Assembly: GCF_000972845.2 (NCBI RefSeq)
Contig: NC_040028.1
Coordinates: 18,777,507 to 18,841,506, forward strand
From: Larimichthys crocea
Taxonomy: Eukaryota; Chordata; Actinopteri; Sciaenidae
Reading direction: 5' to 3'
DNA length: 64,000 bases
In this document: positions 47,877-60,984 of the stretch, piece after piece
How the letters are laid out: each line of letters opens with the position of its first letter
Position numbering within the stretch: position 1 is the first letter of the stretch
Translations under genes and position numbers: made by a program
Notes under the pieces: generated by a model
The model's input: the letters and a program-made list of their open reading frames with translations, nothing else
The model's database searches: none
What the model was told of the DNA's origin: nothing

Positions 47877-50271
47877 GCGAAGGATGTGTTTCTTCGAAAT
47901 TCTATTAAAGCGCGTCGTGCAGTCAGATCCGGAGGCGACATCTTTTGCTAAGATTGTGGAGCGGCATGTACGCAAGGCATTAAAGGCTGAAGGAGAGCGT
48001 GGTGAGTCCCAGCAGAGAGCTACCGGATAAGAGTCTTGACATAATTACACAATTAAACACTTGTTGCCCTTTTTAAAAGTGATCCAGTTTTGTGGCAGTC
48101 ATGACAGAAGACAGGTTTAAACAAGAACCTGAGAGTATATTACTACTGTTATCAGATCATTTCAATTGATCGACAGCGTGTGTTTGATTGACACGAATAT
48201 AAAAGCTCAGACGACGTGAACTCCACAGAGCAGAGGAAAGACTTATCAATGCAGTCCGCTTCCACACCAATAAAACTAATCACTGCATTGCAGATGATCA
48301 AACCTGAAGGTCACACTTCGCAGTGTGCGTGTGTGAGAGAGTATGTTCGCATGTCTATGTGTGTGCGGTTCACTCTCCCAATTATATTTTATGCAGCAGC
48401 ATGCCAAACAGGATGAGGTAATTCCATTATGTATGGGATGCTTCTGAAGTTTATATTGTGTTGTTTGTCCTGCATAAAATATGAACTTTTTTTTGAGGCT
48501 GTAGGAGATTGATGGGTGGCTGTGGGTCTACGGCAAAACACCAAACTCTCCTCTCCTCTTCTCTGAGGAATGATCCTGTGATACAGGCTGAGGAACGTGT
48601 GCTCTGTCAGCTCTGTTCTCACATGTTTGATGTGCAGAGATTGACACGAAAACATGCACACAAGACACCCAGAGCAAAAAAACCTGACAGACAAACACAG
48701 CTCACGTTAAGTTTGCCTCAACAAGAGTTGCTCTTTGATAATGGCTCATTAAGCAGTCACTTTGACGGACCTGCTCCTACAGCAACACAGTCACGATCCG
48801 CGGATCCCAAGGCCAAACATCACGGCCGCCTTTTGTGTCGCTCTCAGTAGAGCGTCTCTTCTCAGACTTCTCTTTATGCTCACTGGTAAGGGGGAGTTGT
48901 ATAACAGCTCAAAGGCAGCGTTGGAACCCCGCCAATGTATTAACAAATAAAAGTGCACTGTATTTAGAAGAGCGACAGATCGCCAGATGTGATGTGAAGA
49001 CAAACGAACGCCTCGGCCGCTTGTAGTCAAGTGGGAAGCTTCTCGCCCAAATCGTCCCAACCTTTTTCCATCTAATATACGGCAGCGTTGTTATATCTGA
49101 ACACTCGTGACAACATGTACTCCACAAGCGTTAGATAAGCTGAAAGAAATGGAAGAACTCGGGTTAGATAGACAAGATGTTTGAGCACCTGTAGGTTGGC
49201 ATGACTCTGCTTCAGTCTGCCAGGTGCAAATAACAGGTGATGTGTTCATGGAGGTTGTGTATTCTGCTGGATTTACTAAGGTCATTGCAATTTGTGATGG
49301 TCAGTTTTGCGTGCGCCTTTTAAAGATCGGGTCTAAAAATAATTCAGATTTAAGGGAGATGTCCTTTTCTTCCACAGGAGGCTCGACGGTGGCAGAATAA
49401 TGATGTACGGAGAAAATATCTCTGGTACGAGAATGACTTGTTGTCCTTCTTGAGAGGTTCATGAGTTTGATCCTGACACATTTTGCTCTGCGCCATTTTC
49501 CCAGTAAACCTTGTCCAGAAAGCTTTTGTGTGAAATTCCTCAGTGTAATGGATGTTTTTTTTTTCTCGCCCCTCTGCTGCATCATTAAGGGTTTGCGTGG
49601 TGCTTTAATGATGGTCCCTGAGCCTGTAGCAACATCCCTACACGAGGATTGTTTGGCAGTGTGAATGTGGGAGTGTAGAGGCAGAGAGAAGGCCTGGTCA
49701 AGGTGTTTGACTGGCAATAACCAAAACTTTGGGCTGAAGCTGTGAAAATAGAATCATTACAGAAATGAATTTACTTCTTCTTTCCCGGTCCATCGATTCC
49801 ATAACACAGTATTGTTACATTGTGTTCATGACGAGGAAATGATTCATGCGTGCTCGTCTTTAGATCCGCTGAAAGAAAGCAGGTAACATGATGAGAATGA
49901 TGCATGCAGTTATCTTTTCTTTGGGTTTTGTCCTCGTTCTCTCACACGAGAAGCATTTTACAAGATTTGTTTTGCCACAGATGACCATGTGTGTAGTTTA
50001 AACTGCAGTAAACAGAGTCTCTATGCTGCAGGAAACATAATTTAGGAGTTAAGTGGACAACAAATCCATGTGAAAATCAATTTAAACCAATTTGCTAATT
50101 TCTTACAAATTCCTCGTAAGAAAAAAAAAATGTTTGTATCTCCCTTGCCCTGAGCTAAGCTTCTCAGGCAGCGCTTTCATTCCACTTCAGGCAGTGTGTG
50201 ATCAAGCTCCACCGAGCAAATGTGTATATACTCTGCTGAGAGGGTGTTTGGCTGAAACCTTCCGTCTCTTC

Positions 50272-50415
50272 AGGACCTGTACTCCTCCAGGAGCTTAAGG
50301 CGTGCAGGAAAGATTGTGGTTGACCCCTGCCACCCCGGACACAAACTCTTTGAGACGCTCCCCTCAGGCAGGAGGCCGCGGTCCATCAGGACCAAAACCT
50401 CACGGGCCCTCTGAC
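50272..50415 (+). mobile_element. LINE relic: reverse-transcriptase ORF C-terminal fragment
   Basis: The plus strand reads DLYSSRSLRRAGKIVVDPCH then PGHKLFETLPSGRRPRSIRT and KTSRAL before a stop. The core P.HPGH.LF..LPSGRR.RSIRT.TSR is the conserved C-terminal end of fish non-LTR (Rex1/L2-like) retrotransposons. It is short and 5' truncated. Confidence 0.7.
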
Positions 50416-52701
50416 ACTAACTCACACCCTCAACCCGAGAACCAACACATTTTTTATCTTCCTTATGTGTTTATTATAGACCAAGATAAAATGATCCAGG
50501 ATTATAGATGGTTACTGTTTGGGGGGAAAAATTAGATGAAGCATGACCTCGAAAAACCCCGACACAAGTTCTAAACTTTCTTCGGGATGTGCCATAGCTC
50601 TGCATGCGAATAACAACATGTTAGTTCGGTTATGCCAGCCTAGATGGGAGACACTCTCGGCTTCAGCTGAGCTCAGCATGCAGACGCAAGAAACATCTGC
50701 CGAGTCTGAATAAGTAGGAATACATGGAACTCTTCAACCACCGTGGTTATCGGTAGGTAATATATTTGCCAATTTAAATTCCATTGAGTATGTGTGTGTG
50801 TACGCAGGTGTCGTATTGTAGTGCACCAAAGACACACAGATAAAAATCAAATCAATCCCGTTTAGTATTTCTCCTTATACACACTGTAATTGAAACTTTG
50901 TGGTTTGTCTCAGAATATAACGTTACAGAGCTGACCCAATTACCTGACCTTCCCCATGCTATTTGTCTTCATGATGTAACCTCCTCACTGTTTTTCATGG
51001 AAATCAATAGAGAAGCAACCATTCAAGCACTCTCAGTGGGGAAATACTATAATATTCCACACTACAGTTGGATAAAGTTACCGCATATTGAATGCTTCAT
51101 TCATGGATTCATGTATAATCGACTGAGAGAGTAAAACGAGATGAAAAGAATCATGAAATGTAAGACAACTGTTGCTTTAAGTGTAAAATGGAGTGAGTAC
51201 AATATCCTCACCGTGTGCATTAAGAGCGTTAAATTTAGAAAAAGGGCAGTGGAGGGGGTAAGGGATAGGTGTTAAGTTTTCCCCAGTGGAGAGCGCCGAG
51301 GCAAATGAGAGAAGAAAGGTGGAGTGACTTTCTCCGGCTGCTGCTGCTGTTGAGAATCACATGACAGGTTGACAGAAAGAGGAGTCTTTGTTAACGATCA
51401 ATGAAGCAACGAGTCAGATTCTTGTCAGAGGTCGTTGCCTCGGCGGTGGCGTGAAGAGAGATCCGTGCTTCAACCCTGCTATCGATACAGTCGTGGGTAA
51501 AACGTGGCTATCACCTGCACGCTGTTCAGACCTTCTCATAATAAAGTGGAGAGTCCTCGGCGTACAAACAGTGATGGATACACTGTGGAGGGAAGCGATC
51601 ACTTGTGAAATGTCACAGAATATGAATGACTCCGCAGGTAAATTAACGTCGTCGCGGAGTTCTCTGAGCTGACTAATCTCCGCGCTCAAGATAATAATTG
51701 CTCGGTCGAGCTCTTTGGCCTTGCATCGCGTCACACTGCGTAGGTCACGTGATCCTTTTAGATCGCAATGATGTGGATTTGAATTAGGGATGCCGCGCTG
51801 AGTAAACTTTCCCGACCGGTTAATAAACTCGTGACAACACCAGTGTTACCCAAGATCTTCACTGATGATGCTCCGTGTCTTTAGAGCTCATCTTTTTGGC
51901 AGCCTCACTCTTGTGATGCACTTGTGTGTAGATCTCGAGTGTTGCCACCTTCATCGGACAAAGATTTCCTCATTAAGGTTATCAGGTTCCCTCTTAGCAC
52001 TATTTTTGCTCTTTGCTTTGACACCAAATCCTCTCTATTGTCTTGTCGGTCAACCCTCCTTACTCTCGTCACGTGATAAGTGAAATCTCTCTCTGAAACT
52101 AAAACTATGTAATGCAGTCCGGTTTAAATCTGTGGTTTAGAATCGAAGCATATGATCTGCAGTTGGATCACAGTCAGGCTGGATTTGTTGAGCCATACGT
52201 TGTGATTTCGGCACCATGAATTTGATTGACTTTGACTTGAGTTTATTCTTTGGCTTTAATGCAGTTTGCACTTGTTTTTATGTACTGGTACCTTTTTTTA
52301 TTGGCATCTCGTTTTCTCTAACCAACTCCTGTGATTGACTGATCTGATTGCTGCATCTGTCTCCCCGGGGCATTCGGCGTGTTCACTGTTCACTTGTCTT
52401 TCTGTCGCTATGAAACTTTAAGGAGCGTGGCTCTTGGCTGTCTACATGCTTGCTGTAAACTACATATTACCAGAGCAAATGTCAGCAGACACAGGCGCAG
52501 CGTAGATGAAGTCAACCGTCGAACTTTTCCTTGGTTTCCTGTCCATGTGTGTGTAAGCTTTGATATTGTGTGTATGCATTGGGTATTTGACTGCTACGTT
52601 GAGTTGCCTTTTTAAAACCACCAGTCTAATCCCCTGCAGCCTCCGCGGTGGGCTTATCTCCCTCTTATCTGTTTGCGGTGCACTTTATTTTCTTTTTTTC
52701 A

Positions 52702-53010
52702 GCCTCTGCTGTATCACTTTTCCCTACAAGGGCAACATCAGCTCCCCTAGACCTGCTCCAAAATGACCTGTCAGTAAAATCTGATCCTTTCAGACTGAGC
52801 AGGACTGATCTTTTGCATGCCAAAGTCTTGTTGATGGGGGCCAAATGTCCTCCTAGTGCCCTCCAACTCACCACAGCAGCAAGAAAAAGGTCTCCTAATA
52901 TCTCCACAGTAACTCTAGATTCTGTTGACACCGACAAAGAAGGTCGCGACGGCAGACGGTTGCGGGCATTTCTTGCTCACAAGATCAGCAGTCTTTTTGA
53001 GTTGGAATAA
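52702..53010 (+). CDS. Candidate orphan exon / small ORF inside fgf14 intron 1
   Basis: A good 3' splice site (TATTTTCTTTTTTTCAG) ends at about 52701. It is followed by an open frame to a TAA at 53008-53010 that encodes about 102 residues with no low-complexity bias (...LLMGAKCPPSALQLTTAARK...RAFLAHKISSLFELE). Read instead from the ATG at 52648, the frame gives 120 aa with a hydrophobic, signal-like start (MGLSPSYLFAVHFIFFFSAS). No family is recognised. Frames of this size occur by chance several times in the intron, so it is only a candidate. Confidence 0.2.
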   Translation, partial: ASAVSLFPTRATSAPLDLLQNDLSVKSDPFRLSRTDLLHAKVLLMGAKCPPSALQLTTAARKRSPNISTVTLDSVDTDKEGRDGRRLRAFLAHKISSLFELE

Positions 53011-55448
53011 AGGAGACGTGCGACGATCATGGATCAATGCGAGCGAGAGCAAAATATGTCAGACGTGAGACTTTATAACAGAATGAGCATCGACAGGAAA
53101 GCTGATACCCGCGCCCGTTGTTGGACCTCCTCGATCGAGGAAAAAAATGGGAAGTCATCGCGTTTTGTCCGAGACAGACAGAGTGTTGGGGAAAAAGGAG
53201 AAGTTCTACACTAAGCAAATAATCTGTGCTTTGTTTTTCTGTGCAGTGCAGGAAAGAATTGTTTCTGTTGAACATGATGAAATTAGACCGTCCAGCAGCT
53301 TGAGCGGTGCATGGTCTTAAAATGACAAACGAACATGGCGGTTCGTCGGATGCACCGTGTCCCTGCTCCATCACAATTAATCCAATTTAATCTAATTTTG
53401 TTGGAATCATGTGGACCAATACTTTTCACCATTGTGTTTTCCACTCTGAGCAGTCTTTATCTTTCCTTGACCACAATAGCTGAAGCAAAACATCTTGACA
53501 GTGACGATGTAAAACGAGCGCTGAGTCGAGTGCAATTTTCCCGCTAATGACATTAAATGTTTGAATTTTTCATGAATACCTTCACGGCATAGATGACGTG
53601 CAGGGTGCTCGTCATTTAATGTCAACAGTCTTAGGTTCAAACATAAAGCCGTGTCGTTGTGTTTGTGACACACTCGTCCACGCGTCTAAAATCCAGTTGT
53701 CAGATTTACTGATTCACACCAGTCTTTATTTGATTACCCCATTGATGTGAGATGTTGGCAGCAGCGTTGATGGCGAGGAAAGGTAAGAGTAACTGACAAG
53801 GACACTCCGCGACGCACCAAGGTCCTTGTGTCATACACACCCTGCACCACCACGCCACCACTCCTTGTTGCTGAGCTCTTCAGAAAACTGCCTTCTCAGA
53901 CTTTCGATATGTGTTTTGAGTTGATCTTATTAGAAGGGCTGGGATAAAAATAGATTGAGGAATAGACCACTGAACACTATAGAGAGAGTATATTAATGAA
54001 GGAGAAAGTGGGTGACAGGACACTTGAGGGTTAATGGTATTGTAGTAAAAGTACAACATAAGCAAAAAAGCCAGTGATGCAGTGAGGTGCCAGATAGGCG
54101 TGTATTGGCTCCCAAATGGAGACCATCTAAAATGCATGGTGATGTGAATGTTTGAGGGTCTATCATGTCATAAATATGTCAGCCGCTGTAGTATTAGCTC
54201 ACAAACACTAAAGCTGACTCATTATTTAATTCAATGACACGACACAAGTTTAAATATGAACCTGATAAATGTCACCTGGACGGTCTGGAAACTCCAGGCT
54301 CGCCTGTTTATCTACATTATGTCACGGTGAGAGAAGGATCATTGCACTTTTTTATAGTTCAGTATATCACACGAAAGATAGAGGGGCCGTATGTCCGGGT
54401 CCATTCTTATTGCCCCCGTGGCTCAACATGATGTATAGCGCAAGACAACAAGGCAAGGCAATAGCTATCATGTGCTTCATACAGCCATTCCTCTTAGCTT
54501 CATTACATCAACGTTTCCACAGGCTCCTCTGAAGGTGGGAACATGACGGGAAGATTTGTGGTCTTCTTGCCGTTCTTCATCCCCTCGGACGGTGAACGTT
54601 TACTTTCAATTACTGTCATAGTTAAATAAAGTTGACCCTGCTGGAAAGAGGTGTCATCGAAGCAACTTTGAGTGGCTCCGCGAGAAAACCTGCTGGTGGT
54701 ACTAAGTGAAAAGTCAGGGGATCACCAGAGACAGTAGGATCCATTCGTGCATGTCTGTACTTGGCTATTCGTTCAATCGATGAGATATTTCAATTTGGAC
54801 CGATGTGGTGGAGACCAAAATTGCCGCGCTGCAAGGCTATAAATCACACTGAAGAGTCTCGCTACTACTACTATCATCACTAATAAAGTCAAGACATTTA
54901 TTTTTAATGCCAAGTTGGCATTCCTCTTTGTGTTCATTTAAGAAAACAGTGCAGTAAAAGGTAGCGCATCAACAAGAAGGAAAACGCTTGCCAGCATAAA
55001 TATTACTGGAGGTACCGCTGCCTGTACCTGCTTTATGTGTTGGTGCGGTAGGAACTTTTACCCATGTGTGCACCTCTGATATGTGGGCAAACCTGGCCTG
55101 ATCCTGATCACAGATCTGAATCCCTGCCCTCTCTCTGTCAGTTCCACTAACTTCTTCTTGAGCTTTTCTTTCATTAATCTTTCTGCGGATGCTTATTACT
55201 CACGTTAAAAACATCTTTCAGAAAAGACCAGCCTAAAAAAAAAAGCCTGAATTACAGGTGTGTGTGAACTCGAGGCCTAGCAAGCAAAAGAGGAGATAGA
55301 TTAATCACACCATTAGGTGTCTATTGTGAGATCAGCCGATCAAGTAAGCGCTGATGACTTCATGTTCCTGCCCGACCTTACACTAAGTGCTCTATTTAGG
55401 GCAGCGTTTATGTTATTACACGTGCACAAAAGAGCACACAAACAGGAC

Positions 55449-55465
55449 ACACACACACACACACA
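55449..55465. repeat. Short (CA)n tract
   Basis: About eight CA units in fgf14 intron 1. Confidence 0.85.
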
Positions 55466-57522
55466 AAGAAATAACATTAAATTACTATGATGGTTCTGCC
55501 CTGAAAGTAGGCTGACAGGGACATCAAATTTCAGTTCTCAGTTTTTACTTAAAACAAGGTCGTAGGTCCCAGGAGCGAAAAGAGGAGCAGCGGTTGCATA
55601 AAGATTATAGAACAAACAGCACATACTTCATGTGAACTTGTGTTGAGATCCAAGTGAGATCTAAGATCTTACTCGTCACTTTAATCTCCGCTCTGCACGT
55701 TGTTTGGATGTATAAATGGATTTTTCTTTTTTCCAGGCTTTGGTTTATGGCTAGAAAAAAAAAAAAAAGAACTATTCAGCAGTGTGTAATGTTTTAAAAA
55801 AAACAATACAGTGAAATATTCATAATGGAATTGTCGTGGCTCTGTTACTTATTGATGCAGTGCATGTGATGGAAATTGGTTCTGTGTGGACAAACATGCT
55901 TCTGCGAGAGGCTGCTGTTCGACCTATGGAGCTTTTTAGCTGCCCTGGCCTTGTTTCACGCCGCCCTCCCATGTCCTACATTCTCTTTACAGTAGGCAGG
56001 ACAGTGCTCCTGTTTGATAGCTTTTATTCCTCTTTTTTTTTTTGCTATTAGCGTTGTTAAATTTTTTAAAAGCAGTTTGTAGTCCGCCTCGGGTGACATG
56101 ACCCGACTTGGAAGTCCCACCTGCTCTCACACACCGACACGAGCAGTGAGGTTGCACTTTGATGACATGATGAGTTCACTTTTCTCTTTTAGGAGACACT
56201 ATTTCTCCCCCCCTCCTCAACCAGCAGAGTCAATTCCCTGTATGGTTATCTCAATGAATAAATCCACTACTGCTGTCACACCGAAAAGGCCAGCTACAGG
56301 TACAGCAGGTGTTGTGTGCGTGCACCTGTGTGTATGCAACTGGAGAAATGCTGACAAGCAGGAAGTCAAACTGCTCGGGGTTGTTTCACTGAATCCTGTG
56401 AAATATGTTTGCTTTACGGCACAGTACAGTGGCTGTGCATGCTGCGTTCACCTGGGATTCATTCAACACCTCCATGCCTTTGTCGAGCCCAGCCTCACCC
56501 GGGGTGGCCTGCACGGGAACAAAAGACCTTTCCCACGACATGTTATTCGCACACACTCGCACGTGTTCGTGCATGCACGCACACAAACCCGTCACCTCTG
56601 CTTTTGCACCTCTAATTGGAGCGTCATCGTTTCCCTCCTGGAGTCAAGTCTAGACTTGTGCGTACTTGGGAAATAATAGAAGGTGTAAATAGGTGTGGGT
56701 CAATAATTATGTATGTACAGTTTATATGTTTATTTCATGCCCTCTCCTCCCACCTGTGCTGCCACGGAGCTCTGTGCTGTCGCCTGATGTTTCTCTGCTG
56801 TCTGTTATTGCACATACGATACAGCAGGTCTGTTAATCTGTTCTGTCAATCTCTGCAGGTTTGTTAAAGAGTGAGCGTATGTGTGTACGTTATGGTTGTC
56901 CTGGCCTGGTACAGTTGAATACAGTACAGCAGCTGTTGCTTGCACTCTGTCCTGTTAAATTTATAATGGTTTTAACCCCACCCTCCTTTTTTAGAACACG
57001 GAGCAGGAAGCACTTCTGCTGCCTGTTGTGGGTACCGACACATGGCAGAGCAAGGCTCTTAAGTAACAGTAAGGAAGCGATGGGCCTCCTTTTTAAACGA
57101 GATGCCGTGTGCATGAAGTGTTTCGTGGTGTTCCAGTCAAACTGTTATTAAATATAATGACTTTACAGCACAATAGCAAGCAAAGCGGCGGCTAGTCTGT
57201 ATGTGTGATGTTTGTGTGTGTCAGAAACTCTCCTCCAAATTTTTGCAGAGTTGCATCTTAGATTCTTTTCTCAGTGGAAAAGTTGCAAGTCAAGCCACGT
57301 GCTCGTTTGTGATGTTTTCATATTCATTCGAACATGCAGAGAAGGATGGAATTGCTTCTACTTATTCAGTCATTTAATCATGAAATGTAAGTTGGATGTG
57401 GGGCTTTTAACAGAGTAGACCAAGACACACCCATGTGTGTGTATAAACATAAATATATATAATATTTCACTGATACTTGGTTGGGTAATTGGCCAGGAAG
57501 GTTGTCTATGTCTATTCAAAAA

Positions 57523-57750
57523 GTCCAGTGAGGCTGCAGATTGCAACCAACAGAATACCCCTCGCCTCACCGGTGGCCACGAATCTCACAAGAAATGGTG
57601 GTCAGCGTTTGGTTTGTCCGTTAAGGGCTACTGTAAGAGATGTGACAGTTCATTCTAAGGTAACGAAAAACACAATGATTCATATTTTCACATGCATATG
57701 AATAATATATCCCATTTCTGTCATTGGATCCGCCTAAATCTCTTTAAAGG
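57523..57750. mobile_element. Degraded MITE, same family as 28826-29154
   Basis: It contains CAGTGAGGCTGCAGATTGCA, GGTTTGTCCGTTAAGGGCTA, CATTCTAAGGTAACGAAAAA and CCGCCTAAATCTCTTTAAAG, all diagnostic interior phrases of the family in order. The left inverted repeat is eroded. Confidence 0.7.
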
Positions 57751-60700
57751 CTACAATAGTAACAACAGAGCATTTTAAAACCTGATGCAATGATGCAGGG
57801 AGCGAACCTCAAATTAGGTGGTGCTGCTACTGTAATTAAAGTGCATTTGATCAGGTTAAACTGACATTTAACGGGAATGGATTTAACCCCATAGACTCCA
57901 TACATTTGTCAGTAATATGTGGCTTTCGAATTGTAAAAGGAAATCCCACAAAGTAATAAGGTTGAATTGACCATGTGGTGTTTAAGTCCTGATCCTGCTG
58001 GGTTTAAGTCCCACCTTTTGATCGTGAGCTTAAATAAAAACCCATTAGGGATTTCTGGTGGCCAATTAAGCTTCAGAGAGTCAAACACCAAAATCTATGA
58101 GAAATTACCACATAATAGAAAAAATAGGCGTCAGACTTTTCAGTCTTACACTCTCACACAAAGAGTTAGTATGCCTCATTCATCCAGCTCGAGCATCATG
58201 CATATCAATCTGATTATACTTTTCCTAATATATTCTCTTATTGTCTTGATAGAACCAGTGAACACTCGCTGTGTTCACGCACTGAGTGGTTACAGCAGCA
58301 TGAAGACACACAGAGCACAGAGGAGTGAAACACAGCAACAGTGACTTTTATCAGTGTTTATGCTCCTGTATATAGATACATAGATAAAGATATGCAGGAT
58401 AGTAACCAGTGGAGCTGTGAGAAATATGATAATAAGAGGTACAATCACTGATTAAGACAAAATGCATTACTGCAAGCATCAGTATGTCATCAACAAACTT
58501 CAGTTTTGTTGAGGACCGGTGGAGCCAGCAGGGGAGAAAATGTTGGCAGTGCAGACTGAAACAGAAATTCTGGCTTTCGAGGATACAGAAATTATGATGA
58601 AATTATTTAAATATTGATTTTTTATTTCTGGCATACTTGTACAGTAGCAGTAAACTATTCCTGTATGGACACCAAATTTCTCTGAACCCTTTATGTTATT
58701 TGCAACCTCTTTTTATCGTGGCCCCTTTACGTTTTTATTTTAGTTGGGGGGGAAAAATACTGAATTAATTATAGTTAATTGTTTTTTTATGGCCCATTTG
58801 TCTTGAACTCAAATCAACTTGGTCTCCCCGTCATCCATCACAGCAGAAGAAGGGTTTGGCTCAGACATCTGATTTATCGCCACTGACTGTTGGCAACTAG
58901 AAAATGTACTGAGGCAGGCAGCCACTCCCAGCAGTGGAGCTGCACAGCAAAGAAGAATCAGAGAATATGTTCGAATACAGTGATATACACCAGGATAGCA
59001 AGTGAGTGTCACACGTTTTGCAAGTAGATTTGATTTCCTGGCAACTAATGGAGTATTTTGCACTTTTCTCTCTCCTCTCCTGCTCTTGCATTGAATACCG
59101 TGCACCGTATTTTTAATAGATTTTAATAGAAAGCATGCAAACTTGCTTGAAATTTACATTTGTGTTCTCAGTTTTGTTTTGCTCTGGACAACTTGCAGTG
59201 CTTCTATATGTTTGTGTTGTCAAACTGGTCAATATCTTTCTTAACTTACTTAAGTTTGAAGCCAACATGCACAAGGCCTGTTGACTGTTGCAAAGCAGCA
59301 TTTTGTGGAGTTGTGTGGCTGTGCACAGTTTGCATTTCTCATTGTGGATGTTGCCTTTACATTTTCAAGTCAAATATTTGTAGTAAAGCGTGCCCGTGTG
59401 CTTATTTTAGTATGAAATTAGTGCCTTCTACCAATAACAAAATACTACAAGGGGCACCAGCATGTGCGAGCAAAGGTGGAGCACTCTCACAGCAGGGTGG
59501 GACTCTTCTATGTGCTACCGCTGTATATGCATGTTTCAGAGACCACGAACGAGAGTGAGAGAGAGAGAAAGGGAAAGTGTTTTTCCATTAAAGTTTCCTG
59601 CGTGTCAGTCGGCATGCGTACATTCATGTGTACGTACTTTATGTAACTTGTGCATTGTTGAGCAAAGCCGCCCGGCTTGTTCGCTCGTGTCCTACATCAA
59701 AGTGTAGTAGCCATGCAGTTTGTCTGAGGAGGCACGTTTCATTTCAGTATTTATGTGAGTGCATGCGCGCTCTCTGAGTTATAGTAGTGGGGAGGCTCTG
59801 CCTTTCAGATACAAATGGCATCCGTCCAGACTGGAGCACTGTAGCTCTGATGAATCTGTTTCAGTGCAGATTCTCCCCACAGCAAATCCACTACAGCATG
59901 GTCTAATGGAGCACGTTACATTAACCCCCCTCTCTCTTACTCTGTCTCTGTGTTTTTTTTCTGAATGCATGTGCTTGTACGTGTTTCTACGTGTGCTTAG
60001 ATGGCATGGCCAACTTTTTGTGCAACGGTTGTAACCAGCCAAAACGATCAAGATCATTTCATAATATGATATTAATGTTTCCTAGAGATTCTTCCTAATG
60101 CACTTTTGAATGTACAGAAAGATATCTTGGTGACCACTGTTCGTTATTGGTCTAATTTATGGTTGTGCATTGATTACTCACGGTTGCTGATCAGGTTTAT
60201 TATCATTCAGTTTCTAGCAGCAGCATGCAGTAAAAGTTTTTAAACTACTTGTAGAAATATGTTCATCTTTGCGGTGCAAGGTTTGTTACAGTCTAAGACA
60301 GATGACCGTTCATGTAACATTAGTCTTTAGAACACCTATAAAGCGACGTGATACATGTAGTTAAACATTCCAGAGCTGTTGTGCTCTGTGTCAGCTCTGT
60401 CCAGTTAAATGGACTCTGTATGCTGATGCAGTTTTTGCTCGTTGTAAACATTCCCTCATTTCTGGACTGGCCCGTGAATCAGAACAGATTAAAAAAAAAA
60501 AAAGAATTTTATAGCGTATGAGCGTGAGCAATGGATCACATCATGACCAGTTAGAACAGGATGAATTATTAGGGCACCCAGTATCTCTTTAAAAAAACAT
60601 TTGGCGTATAAGAATTGTAATAGATAGACCTGAACCTCCCCTTTAATTCAGCGTTTTAACAGAACTCGGTGCATTCCGATCACTTTCATCTCTGTCACTC

Positions 60701-60943
60701 ACTTTCACACACAAACACACTCATCCCTCGTTCTCTTTTCCCTCTCCAGCCCCCTCTCCTCTATCTCCCATCCCCCCTATTCTTCCCCTCTTGTCTTTGG
60801 TGCATATGGAAACTCTAAGAATAGCCCTGTCACCTGATGGGCCTGATAATACCGTATTGATGCCAGCAGCCCTACGACTGCCCTGCGCTACCCTGTGTGG
60901 GAGTGTATGCTGCAAAGTGAGTGACTGCTCGAGTGCCTGCGCA

Positions 60944-60948
<5 letters not shown>

Positions 60949-60982
<34 letters not shown>
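60949..60982. repeat. (GT)n microsatellite
   Basis: About 17 GT units in fgf14 intron 1. Confidence 0.95.

Positions 60983-60984
<2 letters not shown>

Noticed and set aside
49301..49717. 138-codon minus-strand open frame
   Set aside because: No domain, no splice support; expected by chance in about 30 kb of intron.
51388..51672. Plus-strand frame ending at a GTAAAT donor near 51637 in CpG-richer DNA
   Set aside because: Considered as an alternative fgf14 first exon, but the peptide resembles no known FGF14 N-terminus and the donor alone is weak evidence.
56098..56676. 192-codon plus-strand open frame
   Set aside because: It is long, but Cys/His-rich without a recognisable motif. The composition is that of GC-richer intron and there is no convincing splice context.
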